DNA of 64,000 nucleotides from Micromussa lordhowensis (Eukaryota; Cnidaria; Anthozoa; Scleractinia; Lobophylliidae): NCBI GenBank assembly GCA_964020085.1, contig OZ026607.1, positions 8,159,279 to 8,223,278 of the forward strand, read 5' to 3'. Shown piece by piece: positions 10,331 to 20,925 of this stretch (position 1 is its first letter; each line of letters starts with the position of its first letter). The notes under the pieces were generated by a model. It saw only the letters and a program-made list of their open reading frames with translations, ran no database searches and was not told where the DNA came from. The position numbers and the translations under genes were made by a program.

Positions 10331-12974
10331 CTAAAGGAAAACAGTTTGTGATTAGTGGCATGGCAGAGTTGGTGACACGAAAAGTTACACGTGACAATTT
10401 TTTTAACTGTCACATAAAAAAAAAAACTGGCGCGCCAGTTTGTCAGAAAATGAATTTGTCACATAAAATTTGGGCAAATTTTGTCATATAGACGGACAAA
10501 TAAAAATTGCCACACAAAAATTTCCACAGAAAATGTGCTCGTGTGGATGCGGCAGATTCAAATTCCGATAAAAACAAAACTTCGAATTTTTTACAGAATT
10601 TTAGGTCCCGCCTTGATGCTAATAGCATTGGAGAGAACGCAGTTCTATTCGAAAAATGGGGAAAAAATTATGGACACAAATCATGTAGATGTAGGGTGCT
10701 TTCTATTATGGAACGAAATTTTACGATGAAACCGGGCCAACCAATAGGAATGGCTTTTACCATTTTTTATTCCTTTTCCGAATTCCCTAATAAGGGCAAA
10801 TAACCGGTTTGTCAAAAATGGAACGGCGAATTTCGGTCGCAATGTTCCGACCGAAATTAGTGGACCACTTCCAGAAGTCATCCCGCATATTCCGGTCGGA
10901 AGAAACCGAAATGGACCTGCCCTGAATTCCGACCGAAATTTCCAGCTGGCACGCATGGAATTTGAATTGACCAATCAGGATTCAGTAGGCGGGAAAAACT
11001 TTACTGTTGTGACGTCAATGTAACCGCAAAGGCATTGAAATGATCAGGCAACTCCCTGGAGATGGCATTAAATATTTGCGGAAAGCGATTTACAATTCCC
11101 AAAACCATTTCAGATTGTAAAAGTGAAAAATGCGAAACATTTTGTGTCTCGAAGCTTCTAATCTGGCGCCAAAAATGGGTCACCGGCGTTCGGCATGGCA
11201 ACTCGCTCGCAGCTCGTCGAGTGTCGCCAGGTAGGGTAATAGTTGTCTTATTTTGAGCAAAATATGCTGTTTTTGGTCAAATTAAGTCGGGAATTCGCAA
11301 GTTAACTTTTAGAAGAGGCCAAAGCAACTTTAGCACTGTCTTTATTTCTGTTAGCTGCGAAGAAAAAGCCTATTACCGTGTCGTTTCGGTAGGACAGCTC
11401 AGTTTTGACTGCGGCTTGTACTGCGGGCGCAGCCGCCGTATGCAAGGCATGTTCGCCCACATGCTTTCTTTGCAGACATGTCTTCACGAGATGTGTACGA
11501 CGTTTCGTACGAACAGAAAGCTGCAGTTTGGCCGCCTGTTATGTACCCTCTTTTATTCGACCAAAAACCAACACTGCTTTCTGCTGGATAAATCAAAGGA
11601 GGAAATGTGTAGTTTCATTTCGCTGGCCTTGATTTCTGTGCGCAAAATATGTAACACTGAACCCAACGAAAGTGTTTACATATCAACTCCCACAAGATTG
11701 CCTTCATACACGAACATGCCTGCGCGCCGTTTCATTGAAAGTGAAAATGCTCTGTAGCTGTTCCCCCAAGACCAAGGCGATTCAAAGTCGTGTTCGTAAA
11801 CAGAATAATTGTCATAATATTGGTAATAAAAGCACGTCATCTCGCATACCGACGGAAAAGGCCACGTCCAGAATCGTAACTAATATTACGCAAGTCGTGT
11901 ATGAACGAGAACAACAGTCTTGTACGCACGTGCTTTCGATGAATCAGTTCAACTAACAGCTCAGGCAAAAGATTATGTTGCTAGAATTTTTACTAACCTA
12001 CCAATACTCGAACGCACTCTTGTACTTCTAGTAAGTTGTAATTATCTCAGTGGAAACTGGTTACTCTAAAAAGCAACATTTCGCCCGCAACACTAACAAA
12101 TCGCCGATCGAACAGAAAGTGTGAGGTGATTGTTCACAACGATTTGTTTGTCAAGGTCTTTGTTCAGCCTATTGCAAGTATTCGCTATAAATTATTGAAG
12201 GATTAGTTCTGTTAAAATCGAGAATTTGAAAAAGCTTGAGTTTGCAAATATAGTTACTGATAGCACGATAACAGAAATAGTGTGAGAACACATTTGAGCT
12301 CTTGCAATTGGTTTACATAAAATGTACAGTTCTAATTACTTATGGACTTTGTTGGAAAATAAATTCACCTTGCTTATCCGGTGTAAGGAGTTTTGAATCC
12401 AGTGAACTCTTCAGCTTGAGTCCTGAACTGGTTGATCTAAATTTCATTCGCTGGGTCGCCGTTATTTATTGACCCGATGTACAATACAATTCTTGGAATT
12501 TTCTGCCGATTAGCTGACATCGCGCAGAATGCCTGGACATCATTAATTATTCATAACCGGTGAAGCGTTAAATTTGAATGGGAGCGCGTGTTCAGAAGGT
12601 CAGAATAAGAGAAAAAAGGAAACAAATTGGCCAAGTTGGGTTGAAAAAAATCTTCTTTTCTGATTTCCTGAAGTTCTAACATAGACTTCGGCAAAAGGCT
12701 TTTGGAAGAGTAATAATTAAACTACAAGTTGAGCTTAAACCAAGGGAGATTTAGAAAGTATAACGACTATCCCTTTGCGGTTGAAAAACATCAAAATCGG
12801 ATGTTTTCTCAGTGTGAGGGCCATTTCGACAGCGATGTTTTGAAAATTCAAACTGCATGCGGCAAATGGATGATGGATTTTTTCTCAAACAAAATCCGTT
12901 TATCGCGTTCAGTTTGAAAACTGTCTGGTCAAGTCGCGTTTGAAAATGGCACGTTTGTATTTAGCTGTCAAAAC
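10331..12974. other. Intergenic; TTCCGACCGAAAT repeats, no gene recognised
   Basis: Upstream flank of the 19-residue-repeat gene. Between about 10820 and 10950 the words TTCGGTCGCAATGTTCCGACCGAAAT and CCGGTCGGAAGAAACCGAAAT recur in inverted arrangement, which looks like part of a foldback element. A CpG-rich stretch at about 11160-11240 precedes a possible donor (CCAGGTAGGG, 11228-11237), but no linked exon could be defined. ORFs up to 113 codons (11300-11960) overlap on both strands and are not credible. Confidence 0.4.
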
Positions 12975-13118
12975 TAACAATATAACAATAGAGTTTATGT
13001 TCGCGGGCATAAATATGTTTTGGGCCCGACTTAGACTCATTTTAGCGGCGAGGGCTAAAATGAGTCTGAGAAGGGCCCAAAACATATTTATTCCCAAGAA
13101 CATAAACTCTATTACTAT
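12975..13118. repeat. Imperfect palindrome of about 140 bp
   Basis: The arm AATAGAGTTTATGTTCGCGG, continuing through ATAAATATGTTTTGGGCCCG and ACTCATTTTAGC, is mirrored by GCTAAAATGAGTCTGAG, GGGCCCAAAACATATTTAT and CATAAACTCTATT. The loop is only a few bases near 13048. The mirrored ORFs on both strands here come from this palindrome. Confidence 0.75.
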
Positions 13119-13933
13119 TATTATCGTTTTGGAGGGCATTGAGAAAATAAAAACTGAAAAAAATGACAACAAAACAGTCTGAATAATCACGCGGGCTAAA
13201 ATACATTTTAGCCCGCCAAAATCTCCATTTTAGCCCGCAAAATGCGCCACAATGCCCGACAAAGTGATAATAATACCCATTCGAGAAGACCATTCAGATG
13301 TAAATTAGTTCCTACGTGCCGCGAAGTTCAAAACTGGTCACCCAGCTGAGTCATAAGCCCCTAAATAAAAGTACGCGAGTGTGCTGAAGTGAACAACGGA
13401 CGTACAGCACTACAACACGCTTTCTATAAAACAGATCAATAACCAATCTTTCTAACCAGTTTTTGTTTTCAATCCCTTCTTCTAGGAGAAGCGGTAAATT
13501 TGCTTTTGAGAGTAGCGAATAGGCTAAACAATCGCAAAAATAATACATGAAACGACAATTCCTCTTGTATATATATAACTTACCGTTAAACAGAGACAGG
13601 GAAACAATATTTTTTCTTCTTTCATTTCGAAGAGTTTCCGTTTGCTGAAGAAATTGTTGAAGACTGTTCTCTGTTACTGTTACCAATTAAAAACTACGGG
13701 TACAAATGGAGTGTTTGTTGCACGTTTATAATAACTTTATAGTCTATCTAAGTTATATCTTGAGACATTTGAAGTCTGTCATTTCGTTTCAGAAATAAAT
13801 AGGAAACGGCACTGCAGAAATAAAAAGGAAACGGCACTGCATGAAAGAGGCTACACCAGGCAATTTGGTTGATCGATAATTTAACTTCCTGTGCTATAAA
13901 ATCTGCAAAATGCCACCATCTTCGACTTTTCAT

Positions 13934-15226
13934 TAAGGTGGTTCGAAATAGTTTTCATTTTCCCGAGACAAGTTCACAAATTATTTTCTAAATTATGTTT
14001 GGTTCATCGTATCACTATGAAATTTGGCACAGAAATAAAAGAAACATCATAGATTCATTACATGACATTCATTTCAGAAAACCTGTTACCATAGCAACCA
14101 TATGACGCATTCAGTTGAGCCCCTAAAATCGAAATCTATTGTCTTTTTTAAAAAAATTGGTCGGTGAAATCTTCTCAAACTGCAATATTATATGTCACCA
14201 GAAATGACCTTCAAAATATTTCAGTTTAAAAAAATCTGTAGGGTAGATTAAGAAAAAATCCTCTTTTTGACTATTGTTCTCTTATTTTTTTCCTGCCTAC
14301 AGAATTTTTTAAAAATCGGACTATGTATGCAGCCAATTGATACTGGTTATCACCGAAAAAATGAAAAAACATCCACCGAGCGGAAGCGGAAATATGAGCG
14401 ATTAAAGTTATAAAAACTCCAAAATTTCGACACGGCAAGATCAGCATTTGCGCACGTGCGTCAACTGCACGCGCGAGATTAGGCTTGTTGATTTCGGCGG
14501 GTCTAAAACGCAGGTCACGGGTCATTGTCTTACCAATACTGGAACAACCCTAACCCCTTCCTAAAGCTAACCTTAGGGCTAAACACTGCACTGAGACAAC
14601 GTTTTAGGCCTAAATACTACACTAAGGCAATACGGTTAGTATAAGTAAAGGTTTAACGTTGTTCCAGTATTGGTGAAACAATGACCCGTGACCTGTGTTT
14701 TAGACCTGCCTTGTTGATTTCGCAGTTGGCAGTGTTTTGTACATGTGATGTTTTGTTCTACAAGATTCTAAAACAACTTAATATTGGGCGATTTCACCTT
14801 TCTCGGGGACCAATATGTGTTTAAAACATCAGTTTTTATCAAAGTACTCTATTATTTTTTCCAAAGTAGCCGGATGTTTTGTTCCTCGTGGCGTGGATCG
14901 ACTTGATGCCGAATTTGTTGGCGCCTTGCTGAGGATTGCAACCAGTGCTTCTTTCCCAGCTTTGGCATATAGATCGGATAGGCGACAAAGCACGGACATA
15001 ACGTTGCAGAAAGGAAGTAGCCAACGTAGAAGACTTCCAGATAGATGGAAGCATGCCATTACAATTTCACCCATGAGCTCTGCAGCGACGCCCAAAAAGG
15101 AGGCGAAAGTACATCACAGTCGCCATATTTGTTTACTTGGCTTCGCGGGTTTTAAAAACCGCGCCGCGCGCGAGATTAGAACCCAGTTTGCGCGCGCCAT
15201 AAAATTATTTCGAACCACATTAAGAA
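13934..15226. mobile_element. TTAA-flanked non-autonomous transposon, 1.3 kb
   Basis: TTAA followed by GGTGGTTCGAAATAGTTTT at the left (about 13934) is mirrored at the right by AAAATTATTTCGAACCACA followed by TTAA (about 15203-15226). A separate palindrome at 14500-14710 (GTCTAAAACGCAGGTCACGG against its inverse at the other side) is nested inside. Overlapping ORFs occur at 14815-15255 on plus and 14829-15095 on minus. Neither resembles a transposase, so the element is non-autonomous or carries captured sequence. Confidence 0.7.
14500..14710. mobile_element. Nested foldback MITE
   Basis: Arms GTCTAAAACGCAGGTCACGG plus GTCATTGT...CCAATACTGGAACAAC on the left, and their inverse GTTGTTCCAGTATTGG...ACAATGACCCGTGACC on the right, with a short central region of about 100 bases. 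It lies inside the larger TTAA-flanked element. Confidence 0.7.
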
Positions 15227-15890
15227 ATGGTAAACGTGCAGCGTGCGACTATTGAGTTTTAATAACCCAAATTATTCTCACATTATGATTGGTTCTAGCC
15301 TATGATCTATTAGAGCACAGACGCACGATTGACGTTAAATTAAAATTGCGGAAACTTGAAAATTTAGTTAGAGGACATTTTACCTGACTTGACGAAGGAA
15401 AATATAGGAAGAAAGACTCACCGAGACTGTAACTATGTACGAGATGCAAGAAGAATATATGTACTCGAGCAGTCGCAGTCCAACGCGACTAAAAGAAACA
15501 GAAAATGGGTCGTGAATTTATTTCAAAGTAAGAGCCCAGTGCTTTGCTTCGCAATTAACAAACTCAGTAAGCAAAACTTTTGTCCTCAGTCTCAAAATAA
15601 TTGTTGAAACGGATTGATGCCAGGAATGAAACATCACCACACCACTTCTTAAAATCAGTTAAAATAAACACTGACATAACCTTGCTTTCCGAAGCGAATG
15701 TTCCAGCTGTTTCAGGGCACAGCACGAATGCTCTTAGCTTAGTACATACAGAGCTTTCCTGCTTGCGTCTTATCGGCCTGGTACTAATAAAACTGTCGCT
15801 TACGCATGGTAGATGTTTAAATCGTTCAAATTTTCTTTTCAAATGACAAAGAAAGAATTATATTAGAAAGGATTTTAATGATTGCGTACT

Positions 15891-16280
15891 TTATATTCGA
15901 ACCAGGTTGTTCAAGCAATGAAAAAAGCGTTCAAATGAGAAGGAAAGAGCAATCTCATACTCACGAGGTGAAGAGTTCGTGAAACCAGGCACTTTCCCGT
16001 CAAAACACACTACTGGAGAAGGCAAGGCTATGGCGGGAACGGCGCGCGTCATGACGTCACCGGAAGTGATCTTCACTATCCGCTGCAGTACTACAACCAA
16101 GCTGCAGCATATTAAAGTCCCTATTATTACCCACGAGATATTATGAAAACAAAAACGTCTTTTGTTTATGTTATTTGTAACGCGCAGTCTCTCATAGGAA
16201 CTTGAAAAAAAAAAATGCTCAGGCCTGCGCAAAGTTAGGCAGCTTGTGAGCCATTTTCTACTGAAATTCTTTAGATCCAA
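15891..16280 (-). CDS. Hypothetical single-pass membrane protein exon
   Basis: A 129-residue minus-strand ORF with a clear hydrophobic segment at about residues 50-66 (SWVIIGTLICCSLVVVLQ) after a basic, Arg/Lys-rich N-terminus, and a mixed C-terminal part containing PAIALPSPVVCFDGK. The order (cytoplasmic basic tail, one membrane span, then a proline-rich start to the outer part) recalls the first segment of channel or receptor proteins such as DEG/ENaC, but no diagnostic motif is present and I do not assign it. It could be chance. No neighbouring exon was found. Confidence 0.2.
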   Translation of the reverse strand: MDLKNFSRKWLTSCLTLRRPEHFFFSSSYERLRVTNNINKRRFCFHNISWVIIGTLICCSLVVVLQRIVKITSGDVMTRAVPAIALPSPVVCFDGKVPGFTNSSPREYEIALSFSFERFFHCLNNLVRI

Positions 16281-16419
16281 GCTTGGACTAGAACTTCAGC
16301 GTCCGTTGTTCAGTGAAATACTGTTAAATGGTGAATGAATAATGGTAAATTGTAAATGAGTAAATGCCTTTTCCATTGTGGTTTGCTAGGAACTTCTTAA
16401 AACTAAATGAACGGCGAAG

Positions 16420-16610
16420 AAAAGAGACTGAACAGCTAAAGGAGCAGAAAGCCAACGAAAGCCCAGCCGACAAAAAAAAGACGGCTGGGAGTGCAAAAAA
16501 AATCTGTGCTATGAAACGTCTTTTGAAAATCAAAACATATAAAATGACTTTTGGCATAGTTCCTGTCTTCTCGTCTCGGGTAGTTTCGCCGGAGACTCCT
16601 ATGTAAAAAG
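16420..16610 (-). repeat. Dispersed repeat shared with 23270-23440
   Basis: On the minus strand this stretch reads a GACGAGAAGACAGGAAC block, ATATGTTTTGATTTTCAAAA, GACGTTTCATAGCA and GGCTGGGCTTTCGTT. The same ordered blocks occur on the plus strand at about 23290-23430. A G-tract of about 14 bases follows at 16614-16627. Confidence 0.65.
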
Positions 16611-17205
16611 GGCAGGGGGGGGGGGGTGCTCCTGTTACCTTGTAGGGGTTAAAAAGTGTTTTTTTTTTGTTACCTCTTAGGATGTCCAGCCTTAAAAGGT
16701 TCACAGTGGGAGCTTTCGCGGTAACTTTTAGGGTATTGAGTCGAAAAAATAGGACAGGAGATGTCTGAAAATCAGTCATCTACGTTGCTATTAAAAATAT
16801 TAAAGATTTCGGTTAATGTGTTGTATTAGAATTGGTACCTCATAGCGGGTGAATAGAATTTCATGCAGCAAAAACAGAAGAAAAAATGGTGGTGTTATCT
16901 TAACGATTTGATCAGCTAAATCATTTTTACCTAGTATTGCAAAAGTATGTTTCACAAACGGTTAAAAAGATTCACGTATACATTGTAGAATTCCATTTTC
17001 CTGGATATAATCATTCCCAGCAGCTATCGACAGTAACATCGCAGCTTGCATATTGTTTCCCTCAAAATCCAAACTAATGCGAAGATAATATTTTCACTGG
17101 CCTAGCGTAGCACTAACTATGTAATCTGAGGGAATTCGCAAAAACATGCCCGCTAGGTTTTCGCCTGGATTCGGAATACCAGGCTTAGCCAGCGGCTCTA
17201 AACCT

Positions 17206-17230
17206 AGTTTGGGGGGGGGGGGGGGGGATT
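17206..17230 (+). repeat. Poly(G) tract
   Basis: A run of about 19 consecutive guanines. Similar G-runs occur at 16614-16627, 17518-17534 and 46576-46597. They can form quadruplex structures and are prone to assembly length error. Confidence 0.8.
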
Positions 17231-17675
17231 CCGTCAGAGACCGGGCTGGGGACATGGCCCAGCGTGACTGACCTATCTGCTGGTGGTTTGCTGGCGGCCA
17301 GCTGTCAAAAGCAGGGAGGAGGGTAGAGTGTCTTGTACTGACACCTCCGCTTAGCTAGACTTTTGAGTTTTCAGTGCCAAATAACCTTGATATAGACTGT
17401 GTTGCTGGGCATTTTGCTCAGTTGTTGAACCTTGTTTGAGGGTTCTGTGTTGACATGGCACCCTGCTGGAGAGGCCCATGCCACGTGTATGGCTGACAGG
17501 CCAATCTCCTTGCCAGGGAGGGGGGGGGGGGGGGTCGGAGATCAGAGCACTTCTGGTCGCTGGGACTGTCTTTGAGCCGTCTGCGGACATGTTTTTGCGA
17601 ATACGGTCAGATATGTTCTCGACATTTTCCAAACGATATTAATCACTTTTGGTTTAATTGTTTTTCATGCTGTAA

Positions 17676-18105
17676 CTATGATGTATCTCTTGCATAACAA
17701 CAAGAACACCAAGGACGACATTCTGTACAACAGCTCGGTTCTCTCCGCTTATGAGCATCAAACTGCTGTGAAGCTTCCTGGAGTTTCTTCATATACACAG
17801 GCTTGACTCCTTCCTTGTATTCGTACTCATTTGCAGGTTTGCCATCTGTCTCGGTGACCATAATCAGAAAGGCAGCCATCATTAGGACACAAACAATTAG
17901 TGCGGGCTAAGAGACAAAAAAGGAAACAGTCTATACCAAGAGAAAATGAAGGGTAATTCTCAAGGTAATCCATCTCGAGTTATTTTTTGACATGGTATCC
18001 GGTTCTACCGCGAATATATACTTTAGACGCTGGTGGATAAATAGATTAAATTCATGCAAGAGTAAGCTATATCCATAAAGCGCAATCTAAAGTATGTACC
18101 TTCAT
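17676..18105 (-). CDS. Secreted cysteine-rich peptide precursor 1 (6-Cys cassette)
   Basis: The gene has two coding exons. Exon 1 (18100-18105) carries only Met-Lys and is followed by a GT donor. Exon 2 (17676-17906) follows a TCTCTTAG acceptor in phase 0. The 78-residue precursor starts with a hydrophobic signal peptide (PALIVCVLMMAAFLIMV), then a charged propeptide, a basic HKRREP processing site, and a C-terminal cassette spaced CC-x2-C-x3-C-x-CC before a short tail. The order signal, propeptide, basic site, compact Cys-rich mature peptide is typical of cnidarian venom or defence peptides, including coral small cysteine-rich proteins, but family membership is not proven. A TTTAAT (ATTAAA on the coding strand) at 17653-17658 may be the poly(A) signal. 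The 5' leader and 3' end resemble those of the copy at 38252-39255. Confidence 0.8.
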
Positions 18106-18170
18106 CTTGACTTTTCTGACAGTATATTTAGCTGCTCTCAACAAAAACGCCTGCAAGAAAGAGTTGAGAA
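18106..18170 (-). promoter_or_regulatory. Conserved 5' leader of peptide gene 1
   Basis: The bases upstream of the start contain a TTGTTGAGAGCAGCTA block preceded on the coding strand by TCTTTCTTGCAG, a good splice acceptor. Equivalent TTTTGTTGAGAACAG and CTTTTGAGAACAG blocks lie upstream of the starts at 39255 and 32125. This suggests a shared leader exon preceded by another noncoding exon. Confidence 0.55.
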
Positions 18171-18917
18171 AAGTAGTTTAGGAAAACGCACGAGAGAGGC
18201 GATTGACGAATGGGTTTATGTACCCGGTAAAAAATGCGTGTGTCGTGAAAGCAAATGTAAAGATATAATCTTATTTCCTCACTGACACCAGCAAGGTCTA
18301 AATAACACTCGACCTCCTAATTAACATGCCAGTGTGAAACAGTCGAATCTCTCCACAACGGCCAACTGAGCAAAACGCATATACGTATATACAAATACAT
18401 TTAGAGTCAGCCTTTCGAAATTTTGGCAAATAATGAATGTACGATATCTTGATACAGTGAGGGTTGTTTTCTCCTGAAGAATAAACCGGAAATAACTGGA
18501 AATAGAGTGAGTATGATGGATAAAATTCGAGTTATATTATTGTTATTAACAGTAGAGAATCAAATGTTTTACACCCTTTTTTCTAAGATATTTGTTTCTC
18601 CGGCTGGGGCCTAATATGTCTATGTTTCTGCCAATTTTAGGCTGAAAATATTCCTGTGAATATTCTTAGATTATAGCATGCGACATTTCTATTTTCGAAT
18701 GTATTTGGTGTCTAGATGGTGTCAGCTGAAGTAATTTTGGAGCCTGATATGCCACACAAAACTTCTTGCAGAAATGTTCATGTTACCATCGAACATGCTG
18801 TTGGTGCTTGGTTTTTATTGCTGTTATTTTATGGCTAGTTTGTCTTTTAGAGAAAGGAAGAATTTTAAACGGTTTAGTCAAAAACGTGTGATTGTATAGA
18901 TCGTTTTCACGTGACGT
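18171..18917. other. Intergenic, no feature recognised
   Basis: AT-rich sequence upstream of peptide gene 1 and outside the foldback that begins near 18918. It may hold the promoter and a noncoding first exon of that gene, but neither can be placed. Confidence 0.3.
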
Positions 18918-19312
18918 CATCACTTTCTAAAATCTAAAACTAAAGATCCACCAAAGTTTTCATCCTCATCAGGTATAAGAGGTGACATATTTATATCTGT
19001 CTACAACTTTACAGCTCAATAGCGTGTATCGTTTGGAACCTAGAGCATTTTGAATATCCCTCTTATGGAGGTGCGTGACACAAGGCTACGATCAAATTTG
19101 TTGAAAATATATATATTTATCACATGATTTTGAGCCCTGTTAGAAGCTAGAGCATTAGGAAAAGTGCTTATATAAATACTTGTTTTTTCAGTACTGATAA
19201 TCAGTCGCCTAGAAAGCCAAAGTACATGCCATTAGGGACAGCGCGTCTCCCAGACACTTAGAATTATTTTCGAACAAAGTAAAAGACTGAAAAACATAAT
19301 GCAACAAAGTTA

Positions 19313-19382
19313 AGGTAGATGGATTTGAACCCGGGTCATCAACCTGACGAGCATGTTCGATAACCACTAGACCACCAGCGCA
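19313..19382 (-). other. tRNA-like sequence with A and B boxes (SINE-type)
   Basis: On the minus strand the segment has a TGGTCTAGTGGTTA A-box and a GGGTTCAAATCC B-box spaced as in a tRNA gene. The anticodon arm does not pair well and the acceptor stem is not closed, so it is a tRNA-derived pseudogene or SINE head, not a working tRNA. The antisense peptide reading GGLVV...DPGSNP is the usual conceptual translation of such sequences. Confidence 0.6.
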
Positions 19383-19455
19383 CTGGCTGCCAAAATTGCT
19401 AATTTTTTGAGTATATATAGTGTCACCATTACATACCTGACAGCTAACCGTAAAC

Positions 19456-19594
19456 AACCGGAGTGAAGTAAACAGGCTAACCAGAGTGAAGTAAACAGGC
19501 TAATCGAAGTGAAGTAAACAGTCTAACCGGAGTGAAGTGAACAGGCTAACCGGAGTGAAGTAAACAGGCTAACCTGAGTGAGGTAAACAGTACT
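19456..19594 (+). repeat. 23-bp minisatellite, six copies
   Basis: Six head-to-tail copies of a 23-base unit (AACCGGAGTGAAGTAAACAG followed by GCT) with one to three substitutions per copy. Confidence 0.9.
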
Positions 19595-20778
19595 TTTGGA
19601 GCTAGTTCCCAGTACCTTTGGAGCTTGGGAGACGCGCTGTCCCTAATAGCTTCTGCCAAAGTAAGTTCCAGATGTTTACACTATTTTCCGGCCGCCATAT
19701 TGGTGTACCATGGAGGTACACCAACATGGCGTTTTCATACTGGGCTCTGTAAATTTCTGCGAAACATTTCGACGAATATCTGAAGTTTGGGGAAACGCAC
19801 AGGGCTAAAACTTGGAGAAGTGTCTTATCTTTTTATCTTCTATAGCGTCACAATTTCTTAGCTTTTTACACTGGATAGTTTTCGATTTATTTTTTTATTG
19901 CGTGACAGTGAAAACAATCTATTCTATCACAAGCGGCCCTCCCAGACTTTGAATACGATTAGTAGGTGACATAATGCTGCTGGCGATTGCGTTACAATTT
20001 TAGTTTATAAGACAATGTATGAGAATGCTTCGAAAATTGCTCTAAATGCTACGTGCAGAAATTATTTAATAAAATTGGCTTACCCTATCTTTGCATTGTG
20101 TTATGTTTATGTTTCTGTGTTTCTGGAGGCAGTTAAGAGCCATTTAGGCGAGTTTTACTTTCAGGCGGTTTGCTTCCCCTGATGAGAAACGAACTTTCGT
20201 TCCTGGCTCTAAACTGCCTCCAGGAACTCAGAGACATCAAAATAACGCAATATAAGGTAAACCATTTTCCACGTAGCATTTAGAGCAATTTTCAAAGCAT
20301 TCTCATACATTGTCTAATAAGCGGCTAAAATTATAACGCATTAAAGAGCATTATATCACATATTAATAGATCGTTTTCACTGTCACGCAATTCTTATCTT
20401 ATCTTATTGGAAATACATAAAGAAGACACTTCGCCGAGTTTTAGGTCTGTGCGTTTACCCAAACCGCAGATATTCGTCGAAATGTTTCGCAGAAATTTAC
20501 AGAGCTTAGCATGGAAACGCCATGTTGGTGCACACCTAACTTCTTAAAAAGCTACAAATCATGAGATAGGTATATATTTTTCGGCAAATGCGATCGCAGC
20601 TTTGTGTCACACACCGACATAACTCTGAAATTCAAAATGCTCTGATTTCCAAACGAAGCGCGCTATTGAGCTGTAAAATTGTAAACAGATATAAATATAC
20701 GGTCTCTTATGCCCGATGAGGATAAAAACTTTGGTGGCTCTTTAGTTTCGGATTTTAGAAAGCGACGACGTCACTATA

Positions 20779-20925
20779 GGCAGGTAAAAAGTCGGACCGG
20801 ATCAACTCGGAACGCTGATTTGAATAAGAATAGCACCAATTGTTGTATGCCTCGTTATTGAAAGGGTGCTATTCTTATTCAAATCAGCGATTCGAGTTGA
20901 TCCGGTCCGACTTTTGTACCTGCCT
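20779..20925. repeat. Near-perfect hairpin of about 147 bp
   Basis: GGCAGGTAAAAAGTCGGACC, then GGATCAACTCGGAACGCTGA and TTTGAATAAGAATAGCACC, is mirrored on the right with one or two changes. The loop is about 30 bases. It looks like a very short MITE; similar structures can give rise to small RNAs, but there is no evidence of that here. Confidence 0.8.

Larger units (their letters stand above)
19231..19647. mobile_element. Nested MITE with exact 21-22-bp TIRs, tRNA-like core and minisatellite
   Basis: ATTAGGGACAGCGCGTCTCC plus CA at 19231-19252 is matched exactly in reverse complement at 19626-19647. Between the ends lie a tRNA-like segment (19313-19382, minus) and a 23-base minisatellite (19456-19594). 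The composite is unusual: TIRs point to a DNA element while the core looks SINE-like. Confidence 0.8.
18918..20776. mobile_element. Large foldback element, 1.9 kb
   Basis: The left arm (about 18918-19110: TCGTTTTCACGTGACGTCAT, ACCAAAGTTTTCATCCTCAT, CAGCTCAATAGCG) is mirrored by the right arm (about 20580-20776). A second inner pair, about 19668-20060 against 20230-20560, repeats the fold with GTAAATTTCTGCGAAACATT and its inverse. No transposase ORF is present. An independent MITE is nested at 19231-19647. Confidence 0.75.

Noticed and set aside
9402..10351. Two long plus-strand ORFs (310 and 294 codons) opposite the 19-residue-repeat gene
   Set aside because: Their openness follows from the 57-base period; residues are low-complexity with no start context, and the minus frame has the better protein character and splice acceptor.
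14815..15255. 146-codon plus ORF and an 88-codon minus ORF in the same place
   Set aside because: They overlap on opposite strands inside a TTAA-flanked element, with no recognisable domain.
17676..18105. Horizontal transfer of a cone-snail toxin as source of the CC-C-C-CC cassette
   Set aside because: Only the cysteine order is shared. Signal, propeptide, intron structure and the local paralogues point to an endogenous family; a 12-residue pattern can converge easily.
19313..19382. Functional tRNA gene
   Set aside because: The boxes are present but acceptor and anticodon stems do not pair properly and it is embedded in a MITE.
19209..19457. 82-codon ORF containing GGLVV...DPGSNP
   Set aside because: A conceptual translation of a tRNA-like/SINE sequence, commonly mis-annotated as a protein.
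19456..19594. Possible CRISPR-like array (regular 23-bp repeats)
   Set aside because: There are no spacers; units are head to tail, and the context is eukaryotic.
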